In this document: in pieces, positions 1 to 10,680 of the stretch
Position numbering within the stretch: position 1 is the stretch's first letter
How the letters are laid out: every line of letters starts with the position of its first letter
Source of the DNA: Ochotona curzoniae
Lineage: Eukaryota > Chordata > Mammalia > Lagomorpha > Ochotonidae
Length of the DNA: 64,000 nt
Assembly (NCBI RefSeq): GCF_017591425.1
Contig: NW_024465886.1
Coordinates: 652,501 to 716,500 of the forward strand
Direction of reading: 5' to 3'
The notes under the pieces: model-generated
Told to the model about the DNA's origin: nothing
Seen by the model: the letters and a program-made list of their open reading frames with translations, nothing else
The model's database searches: none
Translations under genes and position numbers: made by a program

Positions 1-2334
1 TATTTTTCACATTTGCTAACACCTAAGGAAGCATACATCATTGCTAATGGGAGATACTTATTTCAGCAGGGAGAGCTCTTCCATAGTCTAGGTTTTGCAG
101 AAGGACTTTGTCTATTATCAAAATCATGACTTTTTGAGTGTGCAACCTAGGGAAAGTCTATATGAATCAACTTGGGAAAATAGATTTTCTACTTATCACT
201 AAATATGTCAGGCCTTTCTTAGAGGTGATTTTGTTGCCAGACTTAAAGTAAAAGTTAAAAAAAAAAAAAGTGCATTTCTGGTAATGTCTTTGGAGCGTGG
301 TGCGTGGTCTTGTGCTCGCTGTGGGGTTGGGACACTGTTTTCTATCTCCGGTCCCAATTCTTCAGGGCCTGCTGCTTTCTGTGGCTAGGCAGAGGCGCCA
401 CTCTGCAGTGCTGTAGCGAGAGGCAGGAGTGGCTCCCCTGGGTTTTCGCAGTGATATTGAAAGAGTATATCCACAGGTTGAGGCTATTTCCTTCTCTAGT
501 CCCACAACTATTTAAAGGTTTGTTTTCAAATAAATGCACAATTGATTTAAATCTCTGAACAAGCTTTGTATAAAAGCAAAGCAAGGAATAATTGTGAGGA
601 AGTGAAATGATGGCGCTGTAGCTGTTTTTCAATCTTAGCATGCTTGTTTCCATTACTGCTATAATTACCCTTATCAGCAGGTGCCAACCCCAGAAGATTG
701 TACTTTGTACAGGCAAGTGGACAATGGAGAGTGAACAGAAATATCAGTGCTGCAAAGTGGGCAAGTCCTTTTCAGCTGCTCACCAAATCCCCTCCTTCCT
801 GTGCATATTTAGGATACGGCCCACCCAGGAAGATCCCACGAACAAACCTTCCGTTTCTGATCTTGATTGCCCCTTTTGGGCTAGTAGGTGATGTTTAGTT
901 CTTCCAGCCAAAAGATGGATTATTCAAAGTCATAAAATAGGAAAGAGCTGAGTCAAATGCAGGGCTCAAGTAAAACAACACAAACCAACTAACCAACAAA
1001 CCAGTTGGCCACTTGAGGATTGTGTACAAAGTCAGTTCCATGATAGCTGTAGTGGAAACATTGGAACTTAGTGGAGAGAATCTTTATTTTCTGTTTTAGC
1101 GCCTAATGTGCAATTGTAGTGCCATGAAACCTTTAATAAGTTGTTCTTGTTACACAAAGAGCTGTCTTACTGAACGCAAAGCAAATCTCCTGCAGTGTTG
1201 GCCCATTATAGGATAAGCTATTTCTTGATGGGTTGGTTTCTGTCCACTCCTTTTCATTCACTGTGTTAAAAAAGAGCAATTGTACTTTTCTTGTTATTAT
1301 GGTTTTTAAATTTTTTTTAAATTGTTTAATTTAATTGGTGAAGAAAAAGCTGGTTTCTGATACTGGTCAATTTTGTTCAGGTGTTTCTGCGATATTTGTT
1401 GTCATGTAGCAACTAACAAATGTTTTCATTATCACATATATTTAATTCCAGCTTTAAAGCCATGAATTTATTAGATGAGTAAATCAAATACTTTGTTCTT
1501 GTGAGCAAAATATCCTTGTATAATGATAATTTAAACTTTGATTTTAATTATTCTAAAATATTCCAGAACAGTTTTTCCTCTCATTATTTACTGAGATTTC
1601 TAAAAACAAATGAGTCATTTAGAAACTTATTAATAGTAACAAAACATTGTATTTGTTCGATTAGACCAGCTGTGACGGTCTATGTATTGGTTTTAATTTT
1701 TTCATTCGTTTTGAAACCAAAGGGAGACTGGTAGAGTAGAAATGAAAGTGAAATATCTAAGGAAACGTATTCTAAACTTTGTTAAGTGTTTAGGAAACCC
1801 TGAGCACTGTGGTAGTTCCTGAACATACTTGCTAAAAGAACTTGAGTGTTTAAAAGGGCAAGACAGCAACAAGAAGGGCCTATGTAAGGTCTTAACAGAA
1901 GAAAGGTTAGCGTACCCAGTGCCTCTTGAAGAATGGTGTTGACAGATTTGGGAAGAAGTTAGACGTGGTGGCTGAAAAGCACTTGGTTGGGCTTAATAAC
2001 TTTTTGGAAAATGATGTGATTCTGAGTGTTGCTTTATCTGAAGCGTGAGAGTAAAGGCGTGGGTGAATGGAGGGCATTGCCACTGAGGAGGTAACAAGAG
2101 CAGACACACGCAGTAGGCAATCACCTAAAACATTACGTATGCTGCTGTCCATGTCTTGATTTTCCAGTCGAAGGTTTTCATTGGTTATGACAGAATGGAA
2201 GCTTTAGAACGATAGGAATTTCATTTTATTCACTGATTTATCCAAGAGCCTTAATAGTGTGTGGCACAGAAGTTCAGTGGATGACTCCATCAGTGAATAA
2301 GTACATTATTAAAATTATACCTTCTGATGAAAAT
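1..2334. other. Unique AT-rich non-coding DNA
   Basis: I see no repeat family and no convincing exon here. The longest open frame is a 124-codon minus-strand frame at 342-716. It overlaps an 84-codon plus-strand frame and has no recognisable motif, so I read both as chance. Confidence 0.5.
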
Positions 2335-2348
2335 AAAGTAGACATTAG

Positions 2349-2666
2349 GACCTGGCGCGGTGGCCTAGCAGCTAATGCCTTGACCTTGAGCATGCCAGGA
2401 TCCCACCTGGGTGCTGACTCTAATCCCATCCAGCTTCCTGTTTGCGGCCTGGGAAAGTAGTAGAGGATGGCCCAAAGCCTTGGGACCTGCACCTGCATGG
2501 GAGACCCAGACAAAGCTCCTGGCACCTGGCTTTGGACTGGCTTGGTTCCAGCTGTTGTGGTCACTTGGGGGGGCGGGTTGTGAATCGGCGGTCGGAAGAG
2601 CGTCTTCTCTGTTTCTCCTCTTCTCTGTATATCTGACTTCGCAATAAAAAATAAATATTCTGTTTA
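2349..2666 (+). mobile_element. CSINE (lagomorph C-repeat), full length
   Basis: A tRNA-derived SINE. The 5' part reads GGCGCGGTGGCCTAGC (degenerate box A). The body has the family landmark GCCTGGGAAAG, and the 3' part is C/T-rich and ends in an AATAAA-type tail. It is flanked by a perfect 14-bp target-site duplication, AAAGTAGACATTAG, at 2335-2348 and 2667-2680, which fixes both ends. It needs L1 enzymes to move. The body has lost many CpGs compared with the copies at 3214 and 8879, so it is of middle age. Confidence 0.92.
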
Positions 2667-2706
2667 AAAGTAGACATTAGCAGAAAAATAGAGGCAGAAG
2701 AGTATG

Positions 2707-3198
2707 TTTTTTTTTTTTTGGCAGAGATTCAAGCTTCTTTACTGAGGGAGAACCCTACAAAAGAGGGATGGTATAAATAATTAGAAAAGTCATTAAATTC
2801 ATAGATTTGAGAGAGATAAGATTTGTTTTATGGGAAAGTTGAAGTCCTGCTTCTCCCTGTACTGAGCTTTGATTCTGCTCTCTGCCTTTCTGGATGTTCC
2901 ACAGGAATGGGATGTGACGGTTGGTTCTTCTGCAGGTTTTTCTTAGTACATGTTCAGGACATTCACTTATAACTTTTAGTGCAGAATATGTATTATTCTT
3001 GGAACCTGTTAACAATGCAGAGGTTATTGAAACATTATTTTATATTTCCCTGTAATCTATACATCAAGCAATATGAGAGTTTTCCCAGACTCCAGTAGGG
3101 ATGGACAACTTTTCCTTGACTGTTCCTGTAGATGCTTCAGGGCTGAAATGACATGCTGATATTTCCTGAACTCAACGTTGTAAGATTCCATATTCGTT
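2707..3198 (-). pseudogene. Possible processed retrocopy or 3' UTR fragment (unidentified)
   Basis: A run of 13 T at 2707-2719, followed at 2738-2743 by TTTACT (AGTAAA on the minus strand, a weak polyadenylation signal), looks like the tail of a cDNA inserted on the minus strand. The minus strand upstream has an 86-codon frame (2755-3015) and the end of another frame (3057-3198). I recognise no parent gene, and I cannot delimit the 5' end because a CSINE sits at 3214. A chance A-tract is a real alternative. Confidence 0.25.
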
Positions 3199-3213
3199 AA
3201 AAATGCCTCTGTA

Positions 3214-3539
3214 GGGCCCGGCGTGGTGGCGCAAGTGGTTAAGGTCCTCGCCTTGCACGCCCGGGATCCCATATGTGCGCCGGTTCTATCCCGGCAGCCC
3301 CGCTTCCCTTCCAGCTCCCTGCCTGTGGCCTGGGAAAGCAGTCGAGGACGGCCCAAAGCTTTGGGAACCTGCACCCGCGTGGGAGACCCGGAAGAGGCTC
3401 CTGGCTTCAGATTGGCATAGCATCGGCCCGTTGCGCTCACTTGGGGAGTGAATCATCGGACGGAGGATCTTCCTCTCTGTCTCTCCTCTCTGTATATCTG
3501 CCTTTCCAATAAGAAAATAATAAAAATAAATCTTTTAAA
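3214..3539 (+). mobile_element. CSINE, full length, young
   Basis: A near-consensus copy. Box A reads TGGCGCAAGTGG and box B-like GGTTCTATCCC has lost one base. GCAGTCGAGGACGG and an AATAAATCTTTT tail follow. A perfect 15-bp target-site duplication, AAAAATGCCTCTGTA, lies at 3199-3213 and 3540-3554. The TT/AAAAA cut site fits L1 endonuclease. Most CpGs are intact, which suggests recent insertion. Confidence 0.96.
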
Positions 3540-3770
3540 AAAAATGCCTCTGTAACATGCCAAAATTCCAGCCACAAAATAATCCCAGCAAAGGGAACAC
3601 GCAGTGAAAACCGGGCTTTATTTCCTGTGTTTTAATCCTTCCTAAGAATTGATTATTTTTTCTAGGTCTTTCGTGCATATTAATTTTGTTATGGTGAAGG
3701 TAACTAGAGAGAGACCCTTAGAATAGAAGAATTCTCAAGAAATCCGATGTGGGCACAAGTCTCCTCTACT

Positions 3771-4100
3771 TTTTTTCTTTTTAAGATTTATTTTTATTGG
3801 AAAGTCAGATATACAGAGAGGAAGAGAGACAGAGAAAAAGATGTTACATCCTCTGATTTATTCCCTAAGTGGCCTAAACAGCCAGAGCTGAGCAGATCTG
3901 ATCCAAAGCCAGGAGCTTCTTCTGGGTCTCCCACACGGGTGCAGCATCCCAAGGCTTTGGGGTGTCCTCAACTGCTTTTCCAGACCACAAGCAAGGAGCT
4001 GGATGGGAAGTGGGCCCCCAGGATTAGAACTGGCGCCTATATGGGATTCTGGCACATGCAAGGTGAGGGCTTTAGTCACCAGGCTACCGTGCTGGGGCCA
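3771..4100 (-). mobile_element. CSINE, full length, minus orientation
   Basis: On the plus strand it opens with a T-rich tail and AAGATTTATTTTTATTGG, then CAGAGAGGAAGAG, GTCTCCCACACGGGTGCAG and GGAGCTGGATGGGAAGTGG, and ends in the reversed head GTGCTGGGGCC. Flanks AAGTCTCCTCTACTTT and AAGTTGTCACCTCTGCTTTT are probably a decayed target-site duplication. Confidence 0.93.
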
Positions 4101-4269
4101 AGTTGTCACCTCTGCTTTTGGGAGTTCTATGGCAAATCTGAATTATGGTAAGAACAGTGTGGTGGGCTTCAATTGAGCAGATCTGGATTGCAATGATGAG
4201 CTGCACAGCCTTCAGGAAATTGCTGTTCTGTGAGTAATCCCAACCAAGGTATTAGAATAAGACCTTCTT

Positions 4270-4574
4270 CTTTTTTAAGATTTATTTTTATTTGAAAGGC
4301 AGAATTGGAGAAGGAGAGGCAGAGAGAAAGGGCTTCTATCTGGTTGTTCACTCTTCAAGTGGCTGCAATGGCTGAAATGACTGGAGCTGAGCTGATCTGA
4401 AGCCAGAAAACAGGAACTTTTTTGTATGGGTGCAGGGTCCCATGGCTTTTGGGCCATCCTCCACTGTCTCCCAGGCAGGAAGGGAAGTTGAGAGGCTGGG
4501 ACTAAAGCTCATGTCCGTATCGGTGACAGCACTTGCAGGTGGAGGATTAGGCTGTTGAACCACTGCATCATCCC
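4270..4574 (-). mobile_element. CSINE, old, minus orientation
   Basis: It has the reversed tail TTTTAAGATTTATTTTTATT, an AG-rich tract, CAGGGTCCCATGGC, and a worn head ending near CCACTGCATCATCCCC. It is more diverged than the copy directly upstream. The two lie in tandem about 170 bp apart but differ in age, so they are separate insertions. Confidence 0.88.
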
Positions 4575-4594
4575 CTCCTTTCTTTCTTACTGAG

Positions 4595-5540
4595 TTTAAG
4601 ATTCACTCTATTGTCTGCTTTTTTATTATAAAGGAAACTATTTATTGAGCTGATTTTATTTAAAATTTAGACAATTTCAAGTGCATAAAATACTATAAAT
4701 ATTTGAAAATAATTATCATAACACACATTAAGAAAGCTTAACAATTTGGTACCCTTATTTTTTTTTTTAGAAGAAATAAAATGTCTTTCTTCTACCTCCT
4801 GAATTCCTTTCCCAAGGAAATAGTGTGAAATTAAGGTTCATTCTTGTGTTAGAAATACCTGTATTATGTATTATGTGCTCATTAAGATATGTAAATATTA
4901 TGCTATTGTATATTTAAATCTTGTGTTGTATAGCTTGTACTCTATTGCAGTTTTCTTTTTTCAGTGTTTTATTTTCAAGATCTGTCAAATGTTATGTCAT
5001 GTGTTATTCCAGTACTGGTCTTTAGCACCACTAATTTATTATTTTTTTGTGTGTGGTCTTTATTCTTCCAAAATTAGAATGTTGGTTGCAGCCAACATTA
5101 TGTATTGCGTATTATGCATTATAGGGTATGAATAATGAGGGTATGAGGCTTCTGGCTTGGAAATCATCCTGTGTTCTTCTGGTCCTTGAAATATCCATTC
5201 TTGTGTAATTTAACTGAAGATCAGCTTATTGATATTTTTGTTAAATCCATGTATAGTTATCTGATACCTATTTCCATGATCTTTTTTCCATAATTCTTTG
5301 TATTTATTTTGTAGTTGATCCTGTTCTGCAGGTATGTTTTGTTGGATCTGTCTGTGGTATTTTCTTACATACTCTTCTGTCTGTTGTGTTTCCAGTAAGT
5401 TGGCAGTTGACCAGGAATCTTGAACATTTTTAATTTAATTTTTTGGCAAGGAGATTCAGAGGTGTTGTGGATTTTGGATGTTAGTTACTAATGATAATCT
5501 CTGCTTAGAGTTGGTAACCATTTCCTGCAAAGGAGAGTGT
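4595..5540 (-). mobile_element. Old L1 fragment, including an antisense 3' UTR
   Basis: The plus strand at 5330-5470 contains GTTGGATCTGTCTGTGG, ACTCTTCTGTCTGTTG, TTTCCAGTAAGTTGGCAGTT and TTTTTTGGCAAGGAGATTC. These match the complement of an old L1 (L1M-type) 3' UTR as I remember it. The AT-rich sequence from about 4595 to 5190 resembles the antisense of L1M 3' regions more weakly. Only 5190-5540 is well supported. Confidence 0.55.
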
Positions 5541-6454
5541 AATGAGCCTGTTTAGTGGTCTGTACCATTAGGATTTTTGCAGCTACTCAGTTTCTGCTGT
5601 TACTATGTGCAAGCAGACATGGACATTGTAAACTAATAGGTTTGCTTGTGTTACAGTGAAGTGTTGCTTACAAACACTGAAATTTCAGTTTCGTCTAGGT
5701 ACTTTATATTGTGAAATATAATTCTGATTTTTTTTTTTTACTCCCTGGATTTAAGAATGCAGAAATCACTTATTTCATGGTCTGGGAAAAGCAGGCATTG
5801 AGTTGAATCTGCTCGTGGCTGGAATTTGCTAATCCTTGCCTGCAGTCACTATTTCAGAAGGCATTGTGAAAGGATGATACTATAATTATATATTCTCCTT
5901 AATGTTAGCTGCAACATTTTTATAAACTGAAGCTCCTCTTCTCAACTGTTTATCCCAAGTTACACTTGACGTAGTTTATTTTGGAAAAGTCTTGGAGAGA
6001 GGTGATTATAGAAAACAGGACTAGCCATGACAGAAGCTCTGATGGCTTTGGTCTCCACAAACTGTCATGCCTTAGGTTTTAATTAGATTATTGTCCCGTT
6101 AACCAACAGAGACTATTTGACCCATTAGTTGTGGTGGCCAATTAAATTGTCCTTAAGACATAGATTGTTGAAAAAGACATTGTCAAACTGCTGTAAAGTT
6201 TTTACTTTAAAAACTATGCAGCATGTTGGTCATTGTGTTGGGTTCCTACTGCTAACATAAGATTTGTATAAATGTAGTGACTTAAAAGACTGTGTTCAGA
6301 AATTTGAAATAGTTTCGTTTTTAGCTCACGGAGTCTATCAGCAAGCTTGCTGTCCTTTCTGGACTGACTAGAGGGAAAATCCATCCTCCCGCATTTTGAG
6401 CTTCTAGAAGCCACTCTGATCCCTTGGCTGCTGGCTCCCTTTCTGTATCTTGTT
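5541..6454. other. Unique AT-rich DNA
   Basis: I see no recognisable repeat or exon. There is a short poly-T at about 5731-5740. Confidence 0.4.
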
Positions 6455-6496
6455 TTTCTTTTAAGATTCATTTATTTTTATTGGAAAGGCAGATCT
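6455..6496 (-). mobile_element. CSINE 3'-end fragment
   Basis: Only about 40 bp remain: the reversed tail CTTTTAAGATTCATTTATTT, then ATTGGAAAGGCAGAT. The rest of the element is absent, so this is a severely 5'-truncated insertion or a deletion remnant. Confidence 0.7.
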
Positions 6497-6946
6497 AAGG
6501 CCCTTCTGCTCTATCGAGCCCACCTGGATAACCCGGAAATACCTTTTTTGACTAGTAACCTGAGTTCTGTTGGTATTTTTAACCCCTCCTTTCCATGTAG
6601 GTAACACTCACCTGAAAACATGCAGACTTCAGTTTTGACATATGACTCGTGTGATGTAAGCATTCAGGATGGCATTCCATGGGAAACCACATGGCATTTC
6701 CAAGAGGCTTTGTATCTGTAAATTGGGGTAGCAACAAGTTAGGGGTGAAGGTCCTCTGGCCTGAAGCTACTCTCCTTCTATTACAGGTCATAGAAATATA
6801 AAAATCTTCCTGCTGTAGCATTTGTAGCCAACATTCTTGTGTTCGGTTTCTACAACAGTCGTTTGGGCATCTGGGACATACGTTAGACCTGAAGTCCTAG
6901 TACTTGTTCAGAATCAAGGGAGAAAAGAGGCGTGTTTGTAGATGTA

Positions 6947-7016
6947 CAGCTGATAGACGGTGCAAGTGGTTGAATGTGAAGCAGCTGATAGACAGTGCAA
7001 GTGGTTGAACGTGAAG
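6947..7016. repeat. 35-bp tandem duplication, two copies
   Basis: Units 6947-6981 and 6982-7016 are both 35 bp and differ at two positions. Both differences are transitions at CpG sites (GACGG/GACAG and AATG/AACG). Confidence 0.9.
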
Positions 7017-7898
7017 GCTCAGAAATTGCTTACAAAAAATGACCAGTGAAACACGGCGCAGAAGGAGGGCGGCAAACTGGGTCCTGTGGCAAGGAGCAGA
7101 CGCTATCCGAAGATAGAGTCCTTTCCCTTTGTCATCCGCGCTGGAGGCTTCCCGCGGTAAAACAGGCGTAGTTAGCACTCTCCAGAACATGTAGCTGTGA
7201 CTGAGTTTAAGGTCATTGGAGAGCAAACTCTATTCGTTTTAACCTTTTGTTGATGTTGCCTTTGTGAAGGACTAAAAGCTCTTTAAGTGTGTTGTGAGGA
7301 AAAGGTAGAATTAGAATTCATGTTTGTGGTCACCAACTCATGACTCAGACTAGCAGTTGGTTTCAGAATATGATTTATTTCAATCAGTCTTGGCTGCAAA
7401 TATACACATATACGGGGACAAAGTGAGAATGATTTGATTACAGCACAAGCTCGTTGTTAAAGGTCATCACGTCGTTGGATGTAACTGTAGACTGCAGTGG
7501 TAACAGTAACTAAAACAGAAGCTTAATTCATGTCATCAGAACCACACACAGCAAAGGAACAGACTACGAAAAATGAGTGCAAAAGGAACTAGGGAGAAAC
7601 AAGGACTAAGCCCTACTTCTGTCGCATTACCCGCAGAGGACATTTGGGAGAGAGAAAACATTGAGATCACACTGCATCTTGTGTAACTGGAGCTGTTCAG
7701 TCCAATTGATAGACTGACCAGTGGGCTGGCTTGCTAACATCATGGCGGTGCACTGATGGGAGCTGTTAGCTAATCCACCCAGTGTCGTATTACTGCAGCT
7801 TGTGAACCATGCACACCAGGAAACCTTGATCGAGTTGGACGCTGTTTCTTTTTTCCTGTAGAAAATGGCTCATTGTTAAACGCAATCTGTTTTGACAA
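7017..7898. other. Unique DNA
   Basis: I recognise no family. A 109-codon minus-strand frame spans 6897-7226 and runs through the 35-bp duplication. It shows no motif, and I do not call it a gene. Confidence 0.4.
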
Positions 7899-8215
7899 CG
7901 GTGACTTTATTTTCACTCGGAAGGATGACTTGCAGAGAGAAGGACAGACACGTGACTCTTCCATCCGCTGGTTCACTCCCCAAATGGCCGCAACAGCTAC
8001 TTCTGAGCGGAGCCAAAGCCAGGAGTGAGAAGATTCCTCTGGGTCTCGTGTGTGGTTGCAGGAGCCCAAGAGTTGAGCCATGCTTGGCTATCCTCCTTGT
8101 CCACGAGCAAAGAGCTGGGTTGGGAGTGGCGCTTCTGGGACACTAACCAGCAGACATTATGAGATGTTGGCACCACAAACAGAAGCTTAATCTACTGTGC
8201 CACACTGCTGACCCC
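7899..8215 (-). mobile_element. CSINE, old, minus orientation
   Basis: It shows CGCTGGTTCACTCCCC, AAATGGCCGCAACAGC, GCCAAAGCCAGGAG, a worn GGGTCTCGTGTGTGG and a reversed head ending TGTGCCACACTGCTGACCC. The element is complete but diverged and closer to the ancestral lagomorph consensus than to the young copies. Confidence 0.87.
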
Positions 8216-8659
8216 AGTCACACAGAATCTTATTTTAGAACAATACCTGGTCTTGTGGTTTAGGATTTCCTTCAGGGTACGGGCTGCATTTTCTTTGTTA
8301 GTGCTTGATGAAATGTTGCTCACTGTCTGGTATTGTGTGTAGACTCAGTGGTTGTGTGTGGAATATAGTTAAAAATGCACTAGACTTAGGTTTTTATTTG
8401 GATGTCCAAATTACCGGTGAAGGAACTAAAGCTGAGTGAAATGAATTCAAGTCTGAACAACATCAGGAAATGGTTGGCACAAAATCTTGAATTTTCTTCA
8501 ATAATAACTCAGAAGTTGGGATTAAGCTGTATCTTTTCACTTGTAAAAGTGCTGACTTGTTCTTGAATGTGGCTAAAAGGTCACTTTACACGTGATTTTC
8601 GTTTGCTTGATCATTATTAATACATTGAAAAATGTATATGTTTTCCTAAATTTTAAACA

Positions 8660-8721
8660 CTGGTCATTTCTTTATGTGTTAAATAACCTGGTAAACCCTG
8701 GTTATTTCTTTATGTGTTAAA
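8660..8721. repeat. 38-bp partial tandem duplication
   Basis: TTTCTTTATGTGTTAAA appears twice, 38 bp apart, each time preceded by CTGGTCA or CTGGTTA. Confidence 0.85.
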
Positions 8722-8808
8722 AATTCAAATCAGTTCTAGAAACCTTTAAATTCATTCAGTGGAACTTCGTGTCCAGCATTTGCTGTGTAAATTCTGGGTG
8801 TGTGGGGG

Positions 8809-8859
8809 AGGGGAAGGAAGGAAGGAGGTGGGTAAAGAGAAAAGGGGAGAGAGGAGTCC
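8809..8859. repeat. Purine-rich tract
   Basis: The plus strand is almost all A and G here (GGAAGGAAGGAAGG and similar), directly upstream of the CSINE target site. Confidence 0.8.
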
Positions 8860-8878
8860 ACTTTAAAACTTGTGACTA

Positions 8879-9212
8879 GGGCCCGGCGCGGTGGCGCAAG
8901 TGGTTAAGTCCTCCCCTTGCACGCCCGGGATCCCATGTGGGCGCCGGTTCTAATCCCGGCAGCCCGGCTTCCCTTCCAGCTCCCTGCCTGTGGCCTGGGA
9001 AAGCAGTCGAGGACAGCCCAAAGCTTTGGGACCCTGCACCCGCGTGGGAGACCCGGAAGAGGCTCCTGGCTTCGGATCGGCATAGTATCGACCCGTTGCG
9101 GCTCGCTTGGGGAGTGAATCATCGGATGGAAGATCTTCCTCTCTGTATCTCCTCTCTGTATATCCGCCTTTCCAATAAAAAATAATAAAAATAAATCTTT
9201 AAAAAAAAAAAA
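8879..9212 (+). mobile_element. CSINE, full length, young
   Basis: An almost canonical copy, from GGGCCCGGCGCGGTGGCG through box B-like GGTTCTAATCCC to a tail with AATAAATCTTT and poly-A. The perfect 14-bp target-site duplication AAAACTTGTGACTA lies at 8865-8878 and 9213-9226. High CpG retention and a long pure A tail mark a recent insertion. Confidence 0.97.
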
Positions 9213-9226
9213 AAAACTTGTGACTA

Positions 9227-10450
9227 AAAGACAAACAAGAACCTTAGCCGAGGGCTTAATTTGAGAAAGTAGTTACCTTGTTTTCTCTTGGGGGTTGACT
9301 GGAGTCTGGGCAACATGATGTATCTTTAATTGTATCAAATGGGAGTCGCTGTTCAGGTGACTCAGGAACTGGGATCGGTCCCCGAGGAAAGAGGTTATGG
9401 TCTTCCCCTCGCTTCTAAAAACAAGACTGCGTTCAGATCAGGGGAATAGATGCGCAGGTGCAATAAGGGAAACGTGTGATGAACCGGAAAAGTCACTGGA
9501 TCAGAAATCTCTTCATAACCATTCCTATTTAACCGTATTCTGGGTATTCATAAGAAGCATATGTCTGTATCTTCGCGATCAAATACTTAAAAAAAAAACA
9601 AACTGAGGACAAGCCAACTTCCAGGTTAGTGAGTGTTAAACGGAAGCACGTCTGTTCAGCTCAGTTTACTGTGACACTGTGACAATGACAGTGTTGGAAG
9701 GGATATAATAGAAACAAAACAGGCCTACCTTTTTCTATTTTGAATAAAGAGAGAAAATGGTGCTGGGCGCTTGGAACACCTGCTTTCCCCACGGGAAGGT
9801 GTCCTTTTGAGCCCATGCTCTGCTTAGAATTCCGACTTCTTGTAAAGTGCTCTCCGAGAAGTAGCGTGTGGGCTCGTGTACTCGGGCCCTCCCCCCAGGG
9901 TAGAAGACCCAGACTGAACTAGCAGGCAAACAAACCAACTGATGCATTTTTTTTAAAAAAAAAAAAAAAAAAGGGAGAAAATGAATACTTGTTGTATACC
10001 CAGAATTTTGAATTTTCAATATTTCTAAAGTTTTAGTATGTTTTACATGTCCCATCACTGAACATGTGTGATAAGCTGATTAGGGAGATGCCATTTCCAT
10101 CCCAGCGCACTTTGTGTGAGAGTGCTTCGAACTTTATAGAAAAATAGAAGTAAAACATGACGCTCACATTCTATGAACTTTGTAAGAGGCTCCCATGCTC
10201 GGCTGAGGTCTGCCAAAAGACAGACAAGCAGGTAAATACAGAGGAATGACATTCCCAGGGAGTATTCAGTGGGAGAAAATAAAGGCAGGAAGGCAGAGAA
10301 TGGGAGAGCGGTAACTCTCCCTGGAGTGAGGGTCGCTGGTTAGAAGGAGGTGAGGGGACACACCAATTCATGCAGGAGTGCAGGTGTCCTGTGGTGAGAG
10401 CAGGCGGCGGGAGGTGACGGGAAAGCCAGGAACCGGAGCACAGAGAGCCT
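9227..10450. other. Unique DNA with a T8A18 tract
   Basis: I see no exon or known repeat. A T-run directly followed by an A-run lies at 9947-9972. Confidence 0.45.
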
Positions 10451-10680
10451 GAGGAGCGTAGCTGTGTGCGAGCCCAAGCCCGCCTCCCTGCACTCACACC
10501 CAGTTCCCACCGCAGTGGGCATGAGGAGCGGCTAGCTTTGTGTGTGTGTGAGCCCAAGAGTTTGCTGCACTCACACCCAGTTCCCACCGCAGTGGGCATG
10601 AGGAGCAGCGTAGCTGTGTGTGTGCGAGCCCAAGCCCACCTCCCTGCACACACACACCCAGTTCCCACCGCAGCAGAGTT
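10451..10680. repeat. GC-rich minisatellite, three units of 77-81 bp
   Basis: CAGTTCCCACCGCAG recurs at 10501, 10578 and 10659. Each copy sits in a longer unit that includes GAGCCCAAG, a short GT run and GCAC(T/A)CACACCCAG. The repeat generates a 188-codon minus-strand frame (10171-10737) and smaller plus-strand frames, which I do not call genes. Confidence 0.9.

Noticed and set aside
3057..3440. 127-codon minus-strand frame as a gene
   Set aside because: About half of it is antisense CSINE. The same SINE-derived peptide pattern recurs at 8904-9122, 20888-21194 and 52304-52732.
8879..8960. tRNA gene at the head of CSINE copies
   Set aside because: Box A and box B-like motifs are present, but there is no tRNA cloverleaf or anticodon stem. 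These are SINE pol III promoters.
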